Positions 6,610 through 15,792 are shown, counted from the first letter of the stretch. The stretch is 64,000 nt of DNA from Gammaproteobacteria bacterium (GCA_028279275.1 JANQOB010000018.1:62001-126000), one strand, 5' to 3'. Program-made: numbers and translations. Notes: generated by a model from the sequence alone, not told the origin.

Positions 6610-8880
6610 TTAATCTAGGTTTATATAAATACTTTCTACAGTTGCACCTTCTTGCTCCACATAGCCAATCGAACACGCCTCTGAATAACCCAGGCTTTGC
6701 AGTTCAGTTATACAGGCTTGTTCATATTGTTTAGGTAAGCTTGCAAGTAAACCACCTGCAGTCTGTGGATCAAACAATAATGGATAGTAAGAATGTTTTA
6801 CGGCGTCTTCCTGATTTTTAATTGCTCTACGTAAACGAACGTTTGAAGGCTGCAAAGAACTAAAAATTCCTAGCTGCATAGATTCCATTGCACCTTTTAA
6901 AATAGGTAAAGAATTAATATCAATATGAATATCAACACCTCCTACTCGCAACATTTCAACTAAGTGGCCCAGCACACCAAATCCTGTTACATCTGTACAA
7001 GCATGCACATCGTATTTATATAAACATTGTGCAGCAGCATGATTTGATTGAATCATTGAATCAATTGCTTTAGAAACCCAACGCCCTTTTGCTTTGCCTC
7101 GCATATCTGCTGCGAATAATGTTCCAGTACCTATCGGCTTTGTTAGGATGATAGTATCACCATCTTGCATTCCACTTTTTGCTAATAGTTTTTCTTTTTC
7201 AACTATGCCTGTAACACTCAAACCAAATGATAATTCAGCACCCTCGCTAGAGTGTCCTCCAACAAGTGCAGCATTATGTTGATTAAGAACTTGTAATGCA
7301 CCCTGCATCATCTGCTGTAATTGTTGTTCTACCATTTGTTCTTTCCCATACGGCACAGTTGCAATCGCCATGGCAGCTTGTGCTTCTGCACCCATCGCAA
7401 ACACATCACCTAAACTATGATTTGCAGCAATTTGACCAAACACATATGGATCATCAATAAACGAACGAAAATAATCCACAGATTGCACCTGAACTTTTCC
7501 TTCAGGTACTTGCAAAACCGCAGCGTCATCTGGCGCATCCAAACCTAAAACTACATCCTCACGTTTTATAGTTGTTAATTTATTCACAACCCGGCTAAGC
7601 ACATTACTGCCAACTTTTGCACCACAACCGCCACAACGCATCGCAATTGCGGAAATCTCTTTTAATGTGTCTTTATTGGCTAATTCGCTATGTAATGGTT
7701 CTGGCTCCTCATCCATTTCGGGAAGCTGCTGATACTTACGCATGAATTCACGATCAATATAGTCTTTAAGTTTCCATATCCATGCACCTTCAAAAGTAAA
7801 GATACCTCTAGAGCCAATTGCACACTTATCTCCGGTACTGATTAAACTTAAAAAACTAATCTGTGGAACATGTTTTTTTAAAGGTTTATTGGTAAGCGCA
7901 CGTCGAATGTTTTTATATAAAGGCGGGCCCTGTCGAACCGCGAATACCCCTGATTTAGGTCGCGGATAATCCACAACTGAAGCTATATCACCTGCCGCAA
8001 AAACGTCTACATGAGAAATAGATTGCAATGAATCATTCACTGCAACAAAACCGCGGTCATCGACGGCCAGTCCTGATTCCTTATACCAACCGGGGGCAGA
8101 TGCATGTGTGGCCCAGATAATGGCATCCGCTTGCAATATTTGACCATCATCTAATTCGATAGCATTGGCGTTTACGCGTTTAGCTTTACTTCCTTTATGT
8201 ATTTTGATTTCACGCTCTGCTAGTACACGACGAAATCGCTTTTGTATCGAATTATTGTGTGTAGCCAGTATAGGTCCTGTGCCCGTTATTAAATCAAACT
8301 GCAAGTTATCATTTGTGCAAGAATTCTCTCGTAGTAAATTATGCAAATGGAATTGCGTAGCAAGCGCGACTTCCACTCCTCCAGCACCTGCACCCACAAC
8401 AACTACTTTAAAATCTCCCTTGCGTGAAAGCACTTGTTGCATGAGTTCTTCCCACCCTTGTAAAAACTCGTTAATGGGTTTTACGGCGAGTGCATGTTCT
8501 TTTGAGCCGGGAACTTCAATATGTGATGGCGTTGAACCTGTATTAATAGAAAGTACATCATAACGAATAGGTGGGCGATCACCGCAAATAACATTTTTAT
8601 CTTCAAGTTGTATATAAGTAGCGGGTGCATGAATAAGTCTTGCACCACAAAACTTTGCTAGCGGGCGCAAATCAATATGACTTTCGTCATAACTATAATG
8701 TCCGGCAATATAGCCCGGTAACATTCCTGAATACGGGGTGTGTACATCACGTGTAATCAAAGTAATTTGTAAACCAGCTAATGGTTTCATGCCAAATTTC
8801 TTCAACACAGCCACATGACTATGTCCGCCACCAATTAATACTAAATCCTTAATAACCGGAGTGTTTTTAACTGACTGCAA
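6610..8880 (-). CDS. selD: SelD fused to an N-terminal pyridine nucleotide-disulfide oxidoreductase
   Basis: A 756-residue two-domain protein. Residues 1 to about 390 form an FAD/NAD(P)-binding oxidoreductase related to NDH-2 (LIGGGHSHVAVL at 15-26; VVGAGAGGVEVA at 161-172; FAAGDIA near 294-300), matching the known 'N-term to SelD' family (TIGR03169). Residues from about 405 form selenide, water dikinase, which makes selenophosphate from selenide and ATP. The active site is CGGCGAKVG with Cys419 and Lys422; no in-frame TGA is present, so this SelD is a Cys form. The oxidoreductase may feed reduced selenium to the kinase domain, though this is inferred. Users of selenophosphate in reach include SenB at 112-1080; selA, selU and SenA are not in the window. 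Confidence 0.93.
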   Translation of the reverse strand: MQSVKNTPVIKDLVLIGGGHSHVAVLKKFGMKPLAGLQITLITRDVHTPYSGMLPGYIAGHYSYDESHIDLRPLAKFCGARLIHAPATYIQLEDKNVICGDRPPIRYDVLSINTGSTPSHIEVPGSKEHALAVKPINEFLQGWEELMQQVLSRKGDFKVVVVGAGAGGVEVALATQFHLHNLLRENSCTNDNLQFDLITGTGPILATHNNSIQKRFRRVLAEREIKIHKGSKAKRVNANAIELDDGQILQADAIIWATHASAPGWYKESGLAVDDRGFVAVNDSLQSISHVDVFAAGDIASVVDYPRPKSGVFAVRQGPPLYKNIRRALTNKPLKKHVPQISFLSLISTGDKCAIGSRGIFTFEGAWIWKLKDYIDREFMRKYQQLPEMDEEPEPLHSELANKDTLKEISAIAMRCGGCGAKVGSNVLSRVVNKLTTIKREDVVLGLDAPDDAAVLQVPEGKVQVQSVDYFRSFIDDPYVFGQIAANHSLGDVFAMGAEAQAAMAIATVPYGKEQMVEQQLQQMMQGALQVLNQHNAALVGGHSSEGAELSFGLSVTGIVEKEKLLAKSGMQDGDTIILTKPIGTGTLFAADMRGKAKGRWVSKAIDSMIQSNHAAAQCLYKYDVHACTDVTGFGVLGHLVEMLRVGGVDIHIDINSLPILKGAMESMQLGIFSSLQPSNVRLRRAIKNQEDAVKHSYYPLLFDPQTAGGLLASLPKQYEQACITELQSLGYSEACSIGYVEQEGATVESIYINLD

Positions 8881-8975
8881 AATTTTTCCCAGTGCGTTAA
8901 CCCATTAATTAGATCGTGTCGTTTACAAGCTTAGAACCCGTAATTAATTAACTTAATCAAAAAGGAACCTTCGAG

Positions 8976-9815
8976 ATGAAAATCAAGCTACTTGAACATG
9001 GGTGGTTATATTTATTATTAGTGCTAAGTGTAGCAGCTCCCTGCATGGCATCGAGTAAATATGTGCCTAATTCGCCGGTTAGTATACAAATCATTGCTGA
9101 TAACGGTACGCATTTCCCCATATATCCTGTGACACAAGGTAATTTGAAAAATGAGACACGAGCGTATCTAGAGGCCGTGAATGGAGAAAATTACTCCCTA
9201 CAGATTCGTAATAATTCCAATCGACGTGTAGGACTTGTGATTGCAGTAGACGGTAGAAATATTATTTCGGGGAAACAATCCACACTCAAGCAAAGCGAAA
9301 ATATGTATATCTTGGGTCCTTATGAAACCCAAACTTATTCAGGTTGGCGCACTAGCAGTCGTGATATACATCGTTTTTACTTTACAGATATGGAAGACTC
9401 TTATGCTCATGCATTTGGCGATGACTCTGCTATGGGTGTCATTGCTGTTGCAGTTTATGAAGAGAAATTACCTTTCTTTAAAAAACGTGAAAAAATAATT
9501 AACTCAAAACCACAAGATAAATCGCCCAACCGATCTTATGATTCAACAGCATCTAATGAATCTGCAACTGCAGACCAAGCTGAAGCCGGTACAGGTTTCG
9601 GTGAGCATCAAACCTCATATGTTCGTCGAGTGCAATTCAATCCTAAACGAATAGCAAAAGTGAAAAGTTTCTATAAGTATGAATGGCGCGGAACCCTTTG
9701 CAACAAACGTATTATAGAATGTGGTCACCGCTATGATGAACGAGAGAATCGGTTTTGGCCTAGAGATGCTTACGAGGTGGGGTTTGCGCCCTATCCTCCT
9801 GACTATCATAGATAA
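8976..9815 (+). CDS. Secreted protein of unknown function
   Basis: A 279-residue protein with a signal peptide (hydrophobic residues 9-24, cleavage near CMA-SS). The middle part (about 65-160) looks like a beta-rich domain: YSLQIRNNSNRRVGLVIAVD, then LGPYETQTYSGWR and an acidic GDDSAMGVIAVAVYEE. Residues 175-205 are a low-complexity Ser/Asn/Asp linker, and the tail has two Cys (LCNKRIIECGHRY) that could form a disulfide. A ribosome site AAAAGGAA precedes the ATG. It is transcribed divergently from selD with a 95-base gap. I do not recognise a characterised homologue. Confidence 0.65.
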   Translation: MKIKLLEHGWLYLLLVLSVAAPCMASSKYVPNSPVSIQIIADNGTHFPIYPVTQGNLKNETRAYLEAVNGENYSLQIRNNSNRRVGLVIAVDGRNIISGKQSTLKQSENMYILGPYETQTYSGWRTSSRDIHRFYFTDMEDSYAHAFGDDSAMGVIAVAVYEEKLPFFKKREKIINSKPQDKSPNRSYDSTASNESATADQAEAGTGFGEHQTSYVRRVQFNPKRIAKVKSFYKYEWRGTLCNKRIIECGHRYDERENRFWPRDAYEVGFAPYPPDYHR

Positions 9816-9863
9816 AAATTGATATTTGTGAATGTGCAGGGTTTGTTCCCAGCATAAAATGAC

Positions 9864-10343
9864 TTAACAATTAGAGGCTATTTCTGCTTGTAGTTCTTCT
9901 TTTTTACTTTCAATTTGATCATCAGACAGATAGCTTCTTTCGCCGGATGCCTCATCTAATTCATACCAACGGTAACTGCCGTGATTATAGTTATGAAGTT
10001 GATCTTGTAGTGCCGCACAAAGTTTTTTCTTTTTATCGGCGGCTTGTTGAGCTTCCAATCTTTTTTCCTGTCGCTCTAAACGCTCCGATTGTAAGTAGTT
10101 CACATACTTTTTCTGATGCATTAAGCGTTGTTCTACAACATTTGAATCTTGCCCAAGAGTTGCCGCACCCGTTTCTATATTGATTTGTTGCGCTTGGCTA
10201 TTCATTTTGCGGTCACTGTAATGCACCTTGCCATTTGCATCGACCCATTTGAAGATTTCAGCATGCGCTGAGTTACCAAGAAAAAATAATCCCAGAAAAA
10301 TTATTCCTGGTAGAGTGATACTACTCATTCCAACTCTCGTCAT
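9864..10343 (-). CDS. DUF4124 domain protein, periplasmic
   Basis: A 159-residue protein with a signal peptide (cleavage near AHA-EI) followed by the DUF4124 motif FKWVDANGKVHYSDRK (about 31-46). The rest is a charged coiled-coil-like helix rich in Gln, Glu and Lys (about 75-110). DUF4124 proteins are common in gammaproteobacteria and their role is unknown. Its first codon overlaps the last four bases of gshA, so it is probably the second gene of that operon. Confidence 0.8.
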   Translation of the reverse strand: MTRVGMSSITLPGIIFLGLFFLGNSAHAEIFKWVDANGKVHYSDRKMNSQAQQINIETGAATLGQDSNVVEQRLMHQKKYVNYLQSERLERQEKRLEAQQAADKKKKLCAALQDQLHNYNHGSYRWYELDEASGERSYLSDDQIESKKEELQAEIASNC

Positions 10344-11938
10344 ACCATCACTTCCTGCTCAGATGCTGAATTTGAAAAATAATTGTGCAGGAATTGATCA
10401 AATGTTTGTGTGTCGGAAGCCTCAATTTGTCTTTGATTTTCTACCGACTGTCGTACACTAGTTTGAAAAAAATTCGCGTCTTTCTCACTTAAGTCACTGT
10501 TGCGCAGTTGATTTTCATGTTGTTTGGAGACACGACTTGCAAATTCAAAAAAACATTCATTATTGTCGTGCAGATCCTGCAGAACTCTAGCCGAGGGAGT
10601 TAATGCAAGGTTATTGACCACAGCTTGTTGATTTTGCAAGGCTCGACTATAAGCGGATGTATTATTTTGTTCATCAAGAATTGCAGAAATTGCTTGCATT
10701 TCACTTAAAATTTCCTGCGCCCAATCTTGCAGAGTAGATAAACGATCTACTCTCGAAAGTTTTAATTTTGGATCGCGACCTTGATGAGCAACTTTGCTAT
10801 CGTTATCTTCTATCGCATCACGTTCATGTTTATCAATCAGTGGGCTTTGCTGTAACAAACAAAACAACATGAAACATTCGAGGAAATATAACTGCTCCTC
10901 GCTAACTCCTAGTGGATCATATAAATTAAGGTCAAGTGATCTAAGTTCAACATACTGAACACCTCGTTGCGCGAGCGCATTAACGGGCTTTTCATTTTTA
11001 ACTAAAGGTTGTTTAGGACGAATGGCGCTGTAATACTCATTTTCAATTTGCAAAATATTGGCATTAAGTTGTCGATACTCTCCATTCACCTTTACACCTA
11101 TTTTTTCATACTCTGGGCAAGGTGTTTCAATCGCTTTCGTTAAACACTCTATATATGAGGGCAAACTGTCGTAACAGGCTTGTACACCCGTTTCACTTTC
11201 CTTTTTATTGGTATAACCGATGTCGCCCATACGCAGACTCGTAGCATAAGGTAAGTAATAAGTTTTACTATCAAACTTTTCTAACGTATTGGGTTGCCCA
11301 CTTAAAAAAGATTTGCAAATTGCTGGAGATGTGCCAAACAAATAAAAAATTAACCAACCATAGCGCTGCATATTCCGAATCAATCCCATGTATTGTTCAG
11401 AAATAAAATTTTGCTTGCTTTGTTTTTGGCCTAGAAGAACTTGATAGTATGGCCAAAAACTCTCTTGCATAGAAAAATTAAAATGCACACCTGCAATGAC
11501 CTGCATCATTTTTCCATAGCGATGTCCCAAACCACGACGGTAAACCGTCTTCATCATGCCTAAATTCGAGCTACCGTAATTTGCAATGGGAATCCCTTGT
11601 TCACCTGCGACTACACATGGCATGCTTGCAGCCCACATATACTCATCGTCGAGCTGTGCATATACAAATTTGTGAATGTTGCGCAGAAAATCACGCGCTT
11701 TTACCACACCTTGAATGGGGGGCGTAATAAGTTCTAACAAAGCTTCAGAATAATCTGTTGTGATATATGGGCTTGTCAATGCCGAGCCCAGCTTTAGTGG
11801 ATGAGGCCGTTGAGAGAGCTTACCGTTTAAATCTACACGCAACGATTCTTTTTCTACGCCTATGCTGCCATTCGCTAACAATCCAAGTTTTTGATCACGG
11901 CCCATAACCGTCAGTGTATTATGTAGCTGTTTATACAT
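10340..11938 (-). CDS. gshA: Glutamate-cysteine ligase, type 1
   Basis: A 532-residue enzyme of the enterobacterial GshA class (E. coli 518), which makes gamma-glutamylcysteine from Glu, Cys and ATP, the first step of glutathione synthesis. Motifs include GVEKESLRVD near the N-terminus (metal and glutamate site), GVHFNFSM, and the central VEQRGVQYVELRSLDLN-like stretch, here QRGVQYVELRSLDLN. It is divergent from bpt with a 66-base gap and overlaps the downstream DUF4124 gene by four bases. The glutathione-degrading enzyme Ggt is also in the window (53043-54773). Confidence 0.96.
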   Translation of the reverse strand: MYKQLHNTLTVMGRDQKLGLLANGSIGVEKESLRVDLNGKLSQRPHPLKLGSALTSPYITTDYSEALLELITPPIQGVVKARDFLRNIHKFVYAQLDDEYMWAASMPCVVAGEQGIPIANYGSSNLGMMKTVYRRGLGHRYGKMMQVIAGVHFNFSMQESFWPYYQVLLGQKQSKQNFISEQYMGLIRNMQRYGWLIFYLFGTSPAICKSFLSGQPNTLEKFDSKTYYLPYATSLRMGDIGYTNKKESETGVQACYDSLPSYIECLTKAIETPCPEYEKIGVKVNGEYRQLNANILQIENEYYSAIRPKQPLVKNEKPVNALAQRGVQYVELRSLDLNLYDPLGVSEEQLYFLECFMLFCLLQQSPLIDKHERDAIEDNDSKVAHQGRDPKLKLSRVDRLSTLQDWAQEILSEMQAISAILDEQNNTSAYSRALQNQQAVVNNLALTPSARVLQDLHDNNECFFEFASRVSKQHENQLRNSDLSEKDANFFQTSVRQSVENQRQIEASDTQTFDQFLHNYFSNSASEQEVMV

Positions 11939-12004
11939 AGGTATTTATTGTTATTCTTTTAGTAAAATATATATGCACGATTATAGCGACTTAGCAAAGT
12001 AAAG

Positions 12005-12697
12005 ATGGATTTTTATCAAACTCCAGTTCATCCATGTGGTTATTTACCTAACCGCTATAGCATTAATATATTTGCGGACCCCAATACCGAAATATCCACG
12101 CAAACTTATAGTTGGCTAATCGACCATGGTTTTCGACGTAATGGCAGCCATTTATATCGTCCGCAATGTCCTGAGTGCAAATCCTGTATACCTACACGAG
12201 TATGCGTTAAAGATTTTGAACTCAGCCGTTCTCAACAGCGTACATTAAAAAGAAACCAAGACCTCAGTACTCAAATCGTAGAAAAAAAATATATACAAGA
12301 ACATTTCGACTTATATTTGCAATATCTACAAAATCGTCACAATGAAAGTCCTATGACATTGTCCACTCAACATGACTATGAAGAGTTTATTCTAGGTACG
12401 TGGTCCGATACCCAATTTATAGAATTCAGACTAGAAGATAAATTAATCTGTGTTGCTGTCTTTGATTATTTACCCCAGGGCCTTTCCGCAGCATACACTT
12501 ATTTCGATACGACATATCTAAATCGTAGTTTAGGCACGTTGGCGATTTTGAAATTAATCGAACTCGCAAAATCCAAACAATTAACTTATGTGTATCTTGG
12601 CTATTGGATTAAAGAATGCCAAAAAATGAATTATAAAATTAACTTCGCACCTATTGAAGGCTACATCAACAAAACTTGGCAACTTGTTGAAGAATGA
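12005..12697 (+). CDS. bpt: Aspartate/glutamate leucyltransferase (Bpt)
   Basis: A 230-residue member of the R-transferase/Bpt family, which adds Leu from leucyl-tRNA to proteins with N-terminal Asp or Glu and so marks them for ClpS-ClpA degradation. It has the family start (DFYQTPVHPCGYLPNR), the cysteine-rich YRPQCPECKSCIPTRV region and the C-terminal GNAT-like half with LGYWIKECQKMNYK. Transcribed divergently from gshA. It ends convergently with ampD, with only a short gap that contains an ampD relic on the other strand. Confidence 0.94.
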   Translation: MDFYQTPVHPCGYLPNRYSINIFADPNTEISTQTYSWLIDHGFRRNGSHLYRPQCPECKSCIPTRVCVKDFELSRSQQRTLKRNQDLSTQIVEKKYIQEHFDLYLQYLQNRHNESPMTLSTQHDYEEFILGTWSDTQFIEFRLEDKLICVAVFDYLPQGLSAAYTYFDTTYLNRSLGTLAILKLIELAKSKQLTYVYLGYWIKECQKMNYKINFAPIEGYINKTWQLVEE

Positions 12698-12705
12698 TAG
12701 CCTAA

Positions 12706-12745
12706 GGCTAACAGCCTGTGAAATTTTCCCCAATCAAATGCGAGG
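12706..12745 (-). pseudogene. Relic of a second ampD 3' end
   Basis: Forty bases between the bpt and ampD stop codons align without gaps to the last 13 codons of ampD (12756-12795), exactly 50 bases away. The nucleotide match is 27 of 40, but translation keeps frame: LAFDWGKFHRLLA against LAFNWKKFRDLLA, nine of 13 identical. The relic's FDW is closer to what I recall of AmpD family C-termini. No stop follows in the same place. This fits a leftover from a duplicated or replaced ampD, too diverged for recent slippage. Chance is not excluded at this length. Confidence 0.5.
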
Positions 12746-12752
12746 AAACTTC

Positions 12753-13301
12753 TTAGGCCAATAAATCTCTGAATTTTTTCCAATTAAATGCGAGGCCTGG
12801 ATCGGATTTTCTACCAGGTGCAATATCAGAATGCCCCACAATATCCTCTTTACTTAAAGACAGATACGCTATACGTAGACAATCCACCAATGTTGCCAAT
12901 ACTGCATATTGCTCAGGCTCATAAGGGGTTTCATCCGCACCTTCCAACTCAATTCCTATAGAAAAATCATTCGCCCGAGATCTGCCTTTATAGTTTGATT
13001 CTCCTGCATGCCACGCGCGTTTATTGAATGGCACAAATTGCAATAATTCACCGTTTCGACGAATCAGCACATGTGCTGAAACTTTTTTATCCGCAATTTT
13101 TTTAAAATAAGAGTGTTCATTTGGATCAAGCTGGTTGGTGAATAGCTGTTCAATATATGAACCCCCAAATTCATCAGGTGGCAAACTGATGTTATGAATC
13201 ACAATTAAGGAGAGTTGTGTGTCCATCGGCCTCTCATCTTGATTGGGTGATGGAATGTACCGCACGCCAACAACTCTATGACTTGCAGGATCAACACGCA
13301 T
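12753..13301 (-). CDS. ampD: N-acetylmuramyl-L-alanine amidase AmpD
   Basis: A 182-residue cytoplasmic zinc amidase of the Amidase_2 fold that cleaves 1,6-anhydromuropeptides during cell-wall recycling. The zinc ligands are visible: His36 in IVIHNISLP, His157 in GHSDIAPGRKSDPG and Asp167 in the same motif. RAWHAGES is the usual substrate-loop stretch. There is no signal peptide, as expected for AmpD rather than AmiD. It converges on bpt; 40 bases resembling its own 3' end lie just past the stop. Confidence 0.95.
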   Translation of the reverse strand: MRVDPASHRVVGVRYIPSPNQDERPMDTQLSLIVIHNISLPPDEFGGSYIEQLFTNQLDPNEHSYFKKIADKKVSAHVLIRRNGELLQFVPFNKRAWHAGESNYKGRSRANDFSIGIELEGADETPYEPEQYAVLATLVDCLRIAYLSLSKEDIVGHSDIAPGRKSDPGLAFNWKKFRDLLA

Positions 13302-13443
13302 AATTTATTGCCACAAATTCAACACCATCTAAGAGTTACAATAATTCAATTCTAACCGAATCGTAACACTAATCTGGCATATCTGCGGTTTATGTGCTCA
13401 ATTCATGGGTTGAGCTAAAAAAAGCCGCTATTAAAGAGCTTTT

Positions 13444-14484
13444 TTATTTTTGATTAGGATGAAGTTCGCTTAGTAAAATATCAGACATATATAAAATTTC
13501 ACCTGCTTTATTATTTATTTGAAATTTGAGTTTTGGAGATGGCTCATCCCAGAGAATTTCAATTATTCCATAGTTGTTTTCACGAATAATTTCTTTGCTT
13601 AAACGATATCGATTTTTTTCTTCTTTCTTGTTCATCCCTGTATTCATACCACTTGACGTTATCTCAATCAGTGGATAGTTAATCTTATCATTTTCCATTC
13701 TTGAAATTTCAGCTAAGTGCCTATCACCACTTATCAAAACAACTCCATTTGCATTCGTTTGGGCAAGCAGGTCGAATAATTTTTTTCTTTCAAAAGGATA
13801 GTTCGCCCATTTTTCCCAACAGTGTTCATCAGGAATCACTTGAATGCTGGAGACAATAATACGTAGTTTCGCCGGCTTTTTAAGTTCTTGGGCAAGCCAT
13901 TCCCATTGCTCATGCCCTAAGATCGATACATCAGGATTAAGCTGTTTACCGTAATTGGTTCTGGGACATTGTTCTGTTGGTTCATCCATTACTGATGGTC
14001 CACGAAAATAACGTGTATCCAGCAGTATTAGTTGTAGTCGTTTTTCAGCTTCACCAAAAAAGTATGATTGATATATCCCTGGCCTGGATCTTGCCGGTGA
14101 TTCATAAGAAACTTTAAAAAAATCTAAAAATAGTTTTTCCGCTTTTTCTTTTATAGGATTTTCTGCACCAGCATCGTTCTGACCATAGTCATGGTCATCC
14201 CATGTTGCATAGACTGGTATCTCACTTGAAAAACGATCATATCCTGGTTGTTGTGATAGCAATTTATATTTTTGTTCCATTATATTTGGGTCAACAGTAT
14301 CTGCATAGATATTGTCACCCATAAAAACAAATATATCCGGTTTTTCCTTATGTATTGCGTCCCAAATGGGTTGCTCTCTATCTTGTTTTAAACAAGAACC
14401 AAAAGCTATCTTGTCAATTTGTTCAGCTGATGCATTAAAACTAGATAGCAATAATATCGATACTACAAAATGTGAAAATTTCAT
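13444..14484 (-). CDS. PhoD-like secreted phosphatase/phosphodiesterase
   Basis: A 346-residue metallophosphatase of the PhoD family with an N-terminal signal peptide (cleavage near ASA-EQ). Metal-binding motifs are in order: FGSCLKQ, FMGDNIYAD, TWDDHDYGQND and SGDRHLAEIS. Family members hydrolyse phosphomono- or diesters at the cell surface; the substrate here is unknown. It lacks the N-terminal Ig-like domain of full-length Bacillus PhoD. A weak A/T-rich hairpin (about 13418-13445) at its 3' end may act as a terminator. Confidence 0.87.
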   Translation of the reverse strand: MKFSHFVVSILLLSSFNASAEQIDKIAFGSCLKQDREQPIWDAIHKEKPDIFVFMGDNIYADTVDPNIMEQKYKLLSQQPGYDRFSSEIPVYATWDDHDYGQNDAGAENPIKEKAEKLFLDFFKVSYESPARSRPGIYQSYFFGEAEKRLQLILLDTRYFRGPSVMDEPTEQCPRTNYGKQLNPDVSILGHEQWEWLAQELKKPAKLRIIVSSIQVIPDEHCWEKWANYPFERKKLFDLLAQTNANGVVLISGDRHLAEISRMENDKINYPLIEITSSGMNTGMNKKEEKNRYRLSKEIIRENNYGIIEILWDEPSPKLKFQINNKAGEILYMSDILLSELHPNQK

Positions 14485-14591
14485 AGCATAAAAGTATAGC
14501 CAGCAACCATTACAGAATTATTGAGATTAGATCTTGCTTCAGGTCAAAAATGCTTCTTTGTGTTGTCCTTACTGTATTTACGCCCTTGTGC

Positions 14592-15164
14592 TCATTCATT
14601 CGGTTCACAACTGGGGCATATCTCCAAGTCTTCAATTTCTTGTTTGGTGTATCTAGGCACGATGTGCTGAGGACAATTCCGATCCCAAGCCTCTATATGG
14701 ATAATGTAAGATCGCTCTACGTTAGCTTTATAACTAGGCATGGAAAGTTTTTTATTTAACGCTTCGTCCCCTTCTTTTATTTCTGCCGTGCCCCAAAGTT
14801 TAATACGTGCCCTATTTGGGTAATCCATAAAAAATAAGCAAACTTTATTATTACCTTGTATGTTTCCGTAAGAAATGTATTGGCGATTACCTGAAAAATC
14901 AGCAAACCCTAAAGTGTGTTTATCAATTACTTTTAAAAATCCCTTTGGACCACCTCGATGTTGTATGTAAGGGTAACCTTCACTGTTTACGCTCGAAATA
15001 TAAAATGAATCTCGTTCAGCAAGAAAATCTCTTAATTTAGTGGTGACTATATTTTCCCACCCGCCAAATTCTTCAGCGCGAGCATAAATTGATCTAGAGC
15101 CTTTTTGTTCTTGAATTTTTTTTACCGTATCGGTAAATGCAATGTCACTTATAAACTCTCTCAT
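14592..15164 (-). CDS. Pyridoxamine 5'-phosphate oxidase family flavin-binding protein
   Basis: A 190-residue protein of the FMN-binding split-barrel class. Visible features are FYISSVNSEGYPYIQHRGGPKGFLK-type barrel strands, FADFSGNRQYISYGN and the conserved IKLWGTAEI. The C-terminal tail has CPSC, unusual but found in some members. It is the last gene of a three-gene minus-strand operon, 55 bases after the TetR gene. Members reduce or bind flavin-dependent substrates; a detoxification role is likely given the TetR partner. It is not the biosynthetic PdxH. Confidence 0.78.
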   Translation of the reverse strand: MREFISDIAFTDTVKKIQEQKGSRSIYARAEEFGGWENIVTTKLRDFLAERDSFYISSVNSEGYPYIQHRGGPKGFLKVIDKHTLGFADFSGNRQYISYGNIQGNNKVCLFFMDYPNRARIKLWGTAEIKEGDEALNKKLSMPSYKANVERSYIIHIEAWDRNCPQHIVPRYTKQEIEDLEICPSCEPNE

Positions 15165-15219
15165 CTTTTCTCTCTCATAATTAACTTAAGTTTGACGAGA
15201 CCAGGCTGGAATTTAAACA

Positions 15220-15789
15220 TTACTCACCAATGAGTTCCATAATACGTTTTTCAAGGCGCTTCATTGCGCGTACAAATATTTTTGGATCATCCTGGGATCT
15301 CGCTAGAACCAACGCCCCCTGAATACCCCCTACAACTTCCTCGGCAATCTCTTTGGCATCTTTCTTTGCCAACCCATTCCGTTTTAATGCTGTCGTTAAT
15401 GAATTCATCCAAATTTTAAAATAGTTGCACACTTTTTCAGAAAAATGGTCACGCGTATGGTCCAAGGCAAATGCACCAACTAAACATATTCGCTTTCCAG
15501 ATTTAAAATACCGATTCACTTCATTAAACATCAAGCGAATACTTGAAACAGCATCTTCACTTTCACGTAATGGTGCAAATACATTCTCATTAAACCATGT
15601 ATCAATTTCATTTAAGACAGCTTCAGCCATTTCATTTTTTCCATTGGGAAAAAAATGATAGAGGCTGCCTTTGCCAAGCCCAGTGCGTTCGGTAATTTCA
15701 GATAGCGATGCGCCCGCAAATCCATACTCTCTAAAAATTTCTCCTAGGGCAGGAATAACATCACTACGTTCTGCAAAGACTTTTGGCAT
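15220..15789 (-). CDS. TetR/AcrR family repressor
   Basis: A 189-residue regulator. The N-terminal helix-turn-helix is clear (IFREYGFAGASLSEITERTGLGKGSLYHFFPNGK, residues about 18-50, given here as the FGFAGASLSEI to LYHFF span). The C-terminal ligand domain resembles the LmrA/YxaF-like group. Its ATG lies three bases after the DUF1348 stop, so translation is coupled. The operon promoter at 16284-16326 carries two related half-palindromes that this protein probably binds, giving autoregulation. Confidence 0.9.
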   Translation of the reverse strand: MPKVFAERSDVIPALGEIFREYGFAGASLSEITERTGLGKGSLYHFFPNGKNEMAEAVLNEIDTWFNENVFAPLRESEDAVSSIRLMFNEVNRYFKSGKRICLVGAFALDHTRDHFSEKVCNYFKIWMNSLTTALKRNGLAKKDAKEIAEEVVGGIQGALVLARSQDDPKIFVRAMKRLEKRIMELIGE

Positions 15790-15792
15790 TAT

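Noticed and set aside
7612..7650. Possible selenocysteine in SelD
   Set aside because: The active-site codons give CGGCGAKVG with Cys; no in-frame TGA exists in the gene.
13418..13445. A/T-rich hairpin at the end of the PhoD-like gene
   Set aside because: The stem is mostly A-T pairs and overlaps the stop codon region, so it is too weak to list as a terminator.
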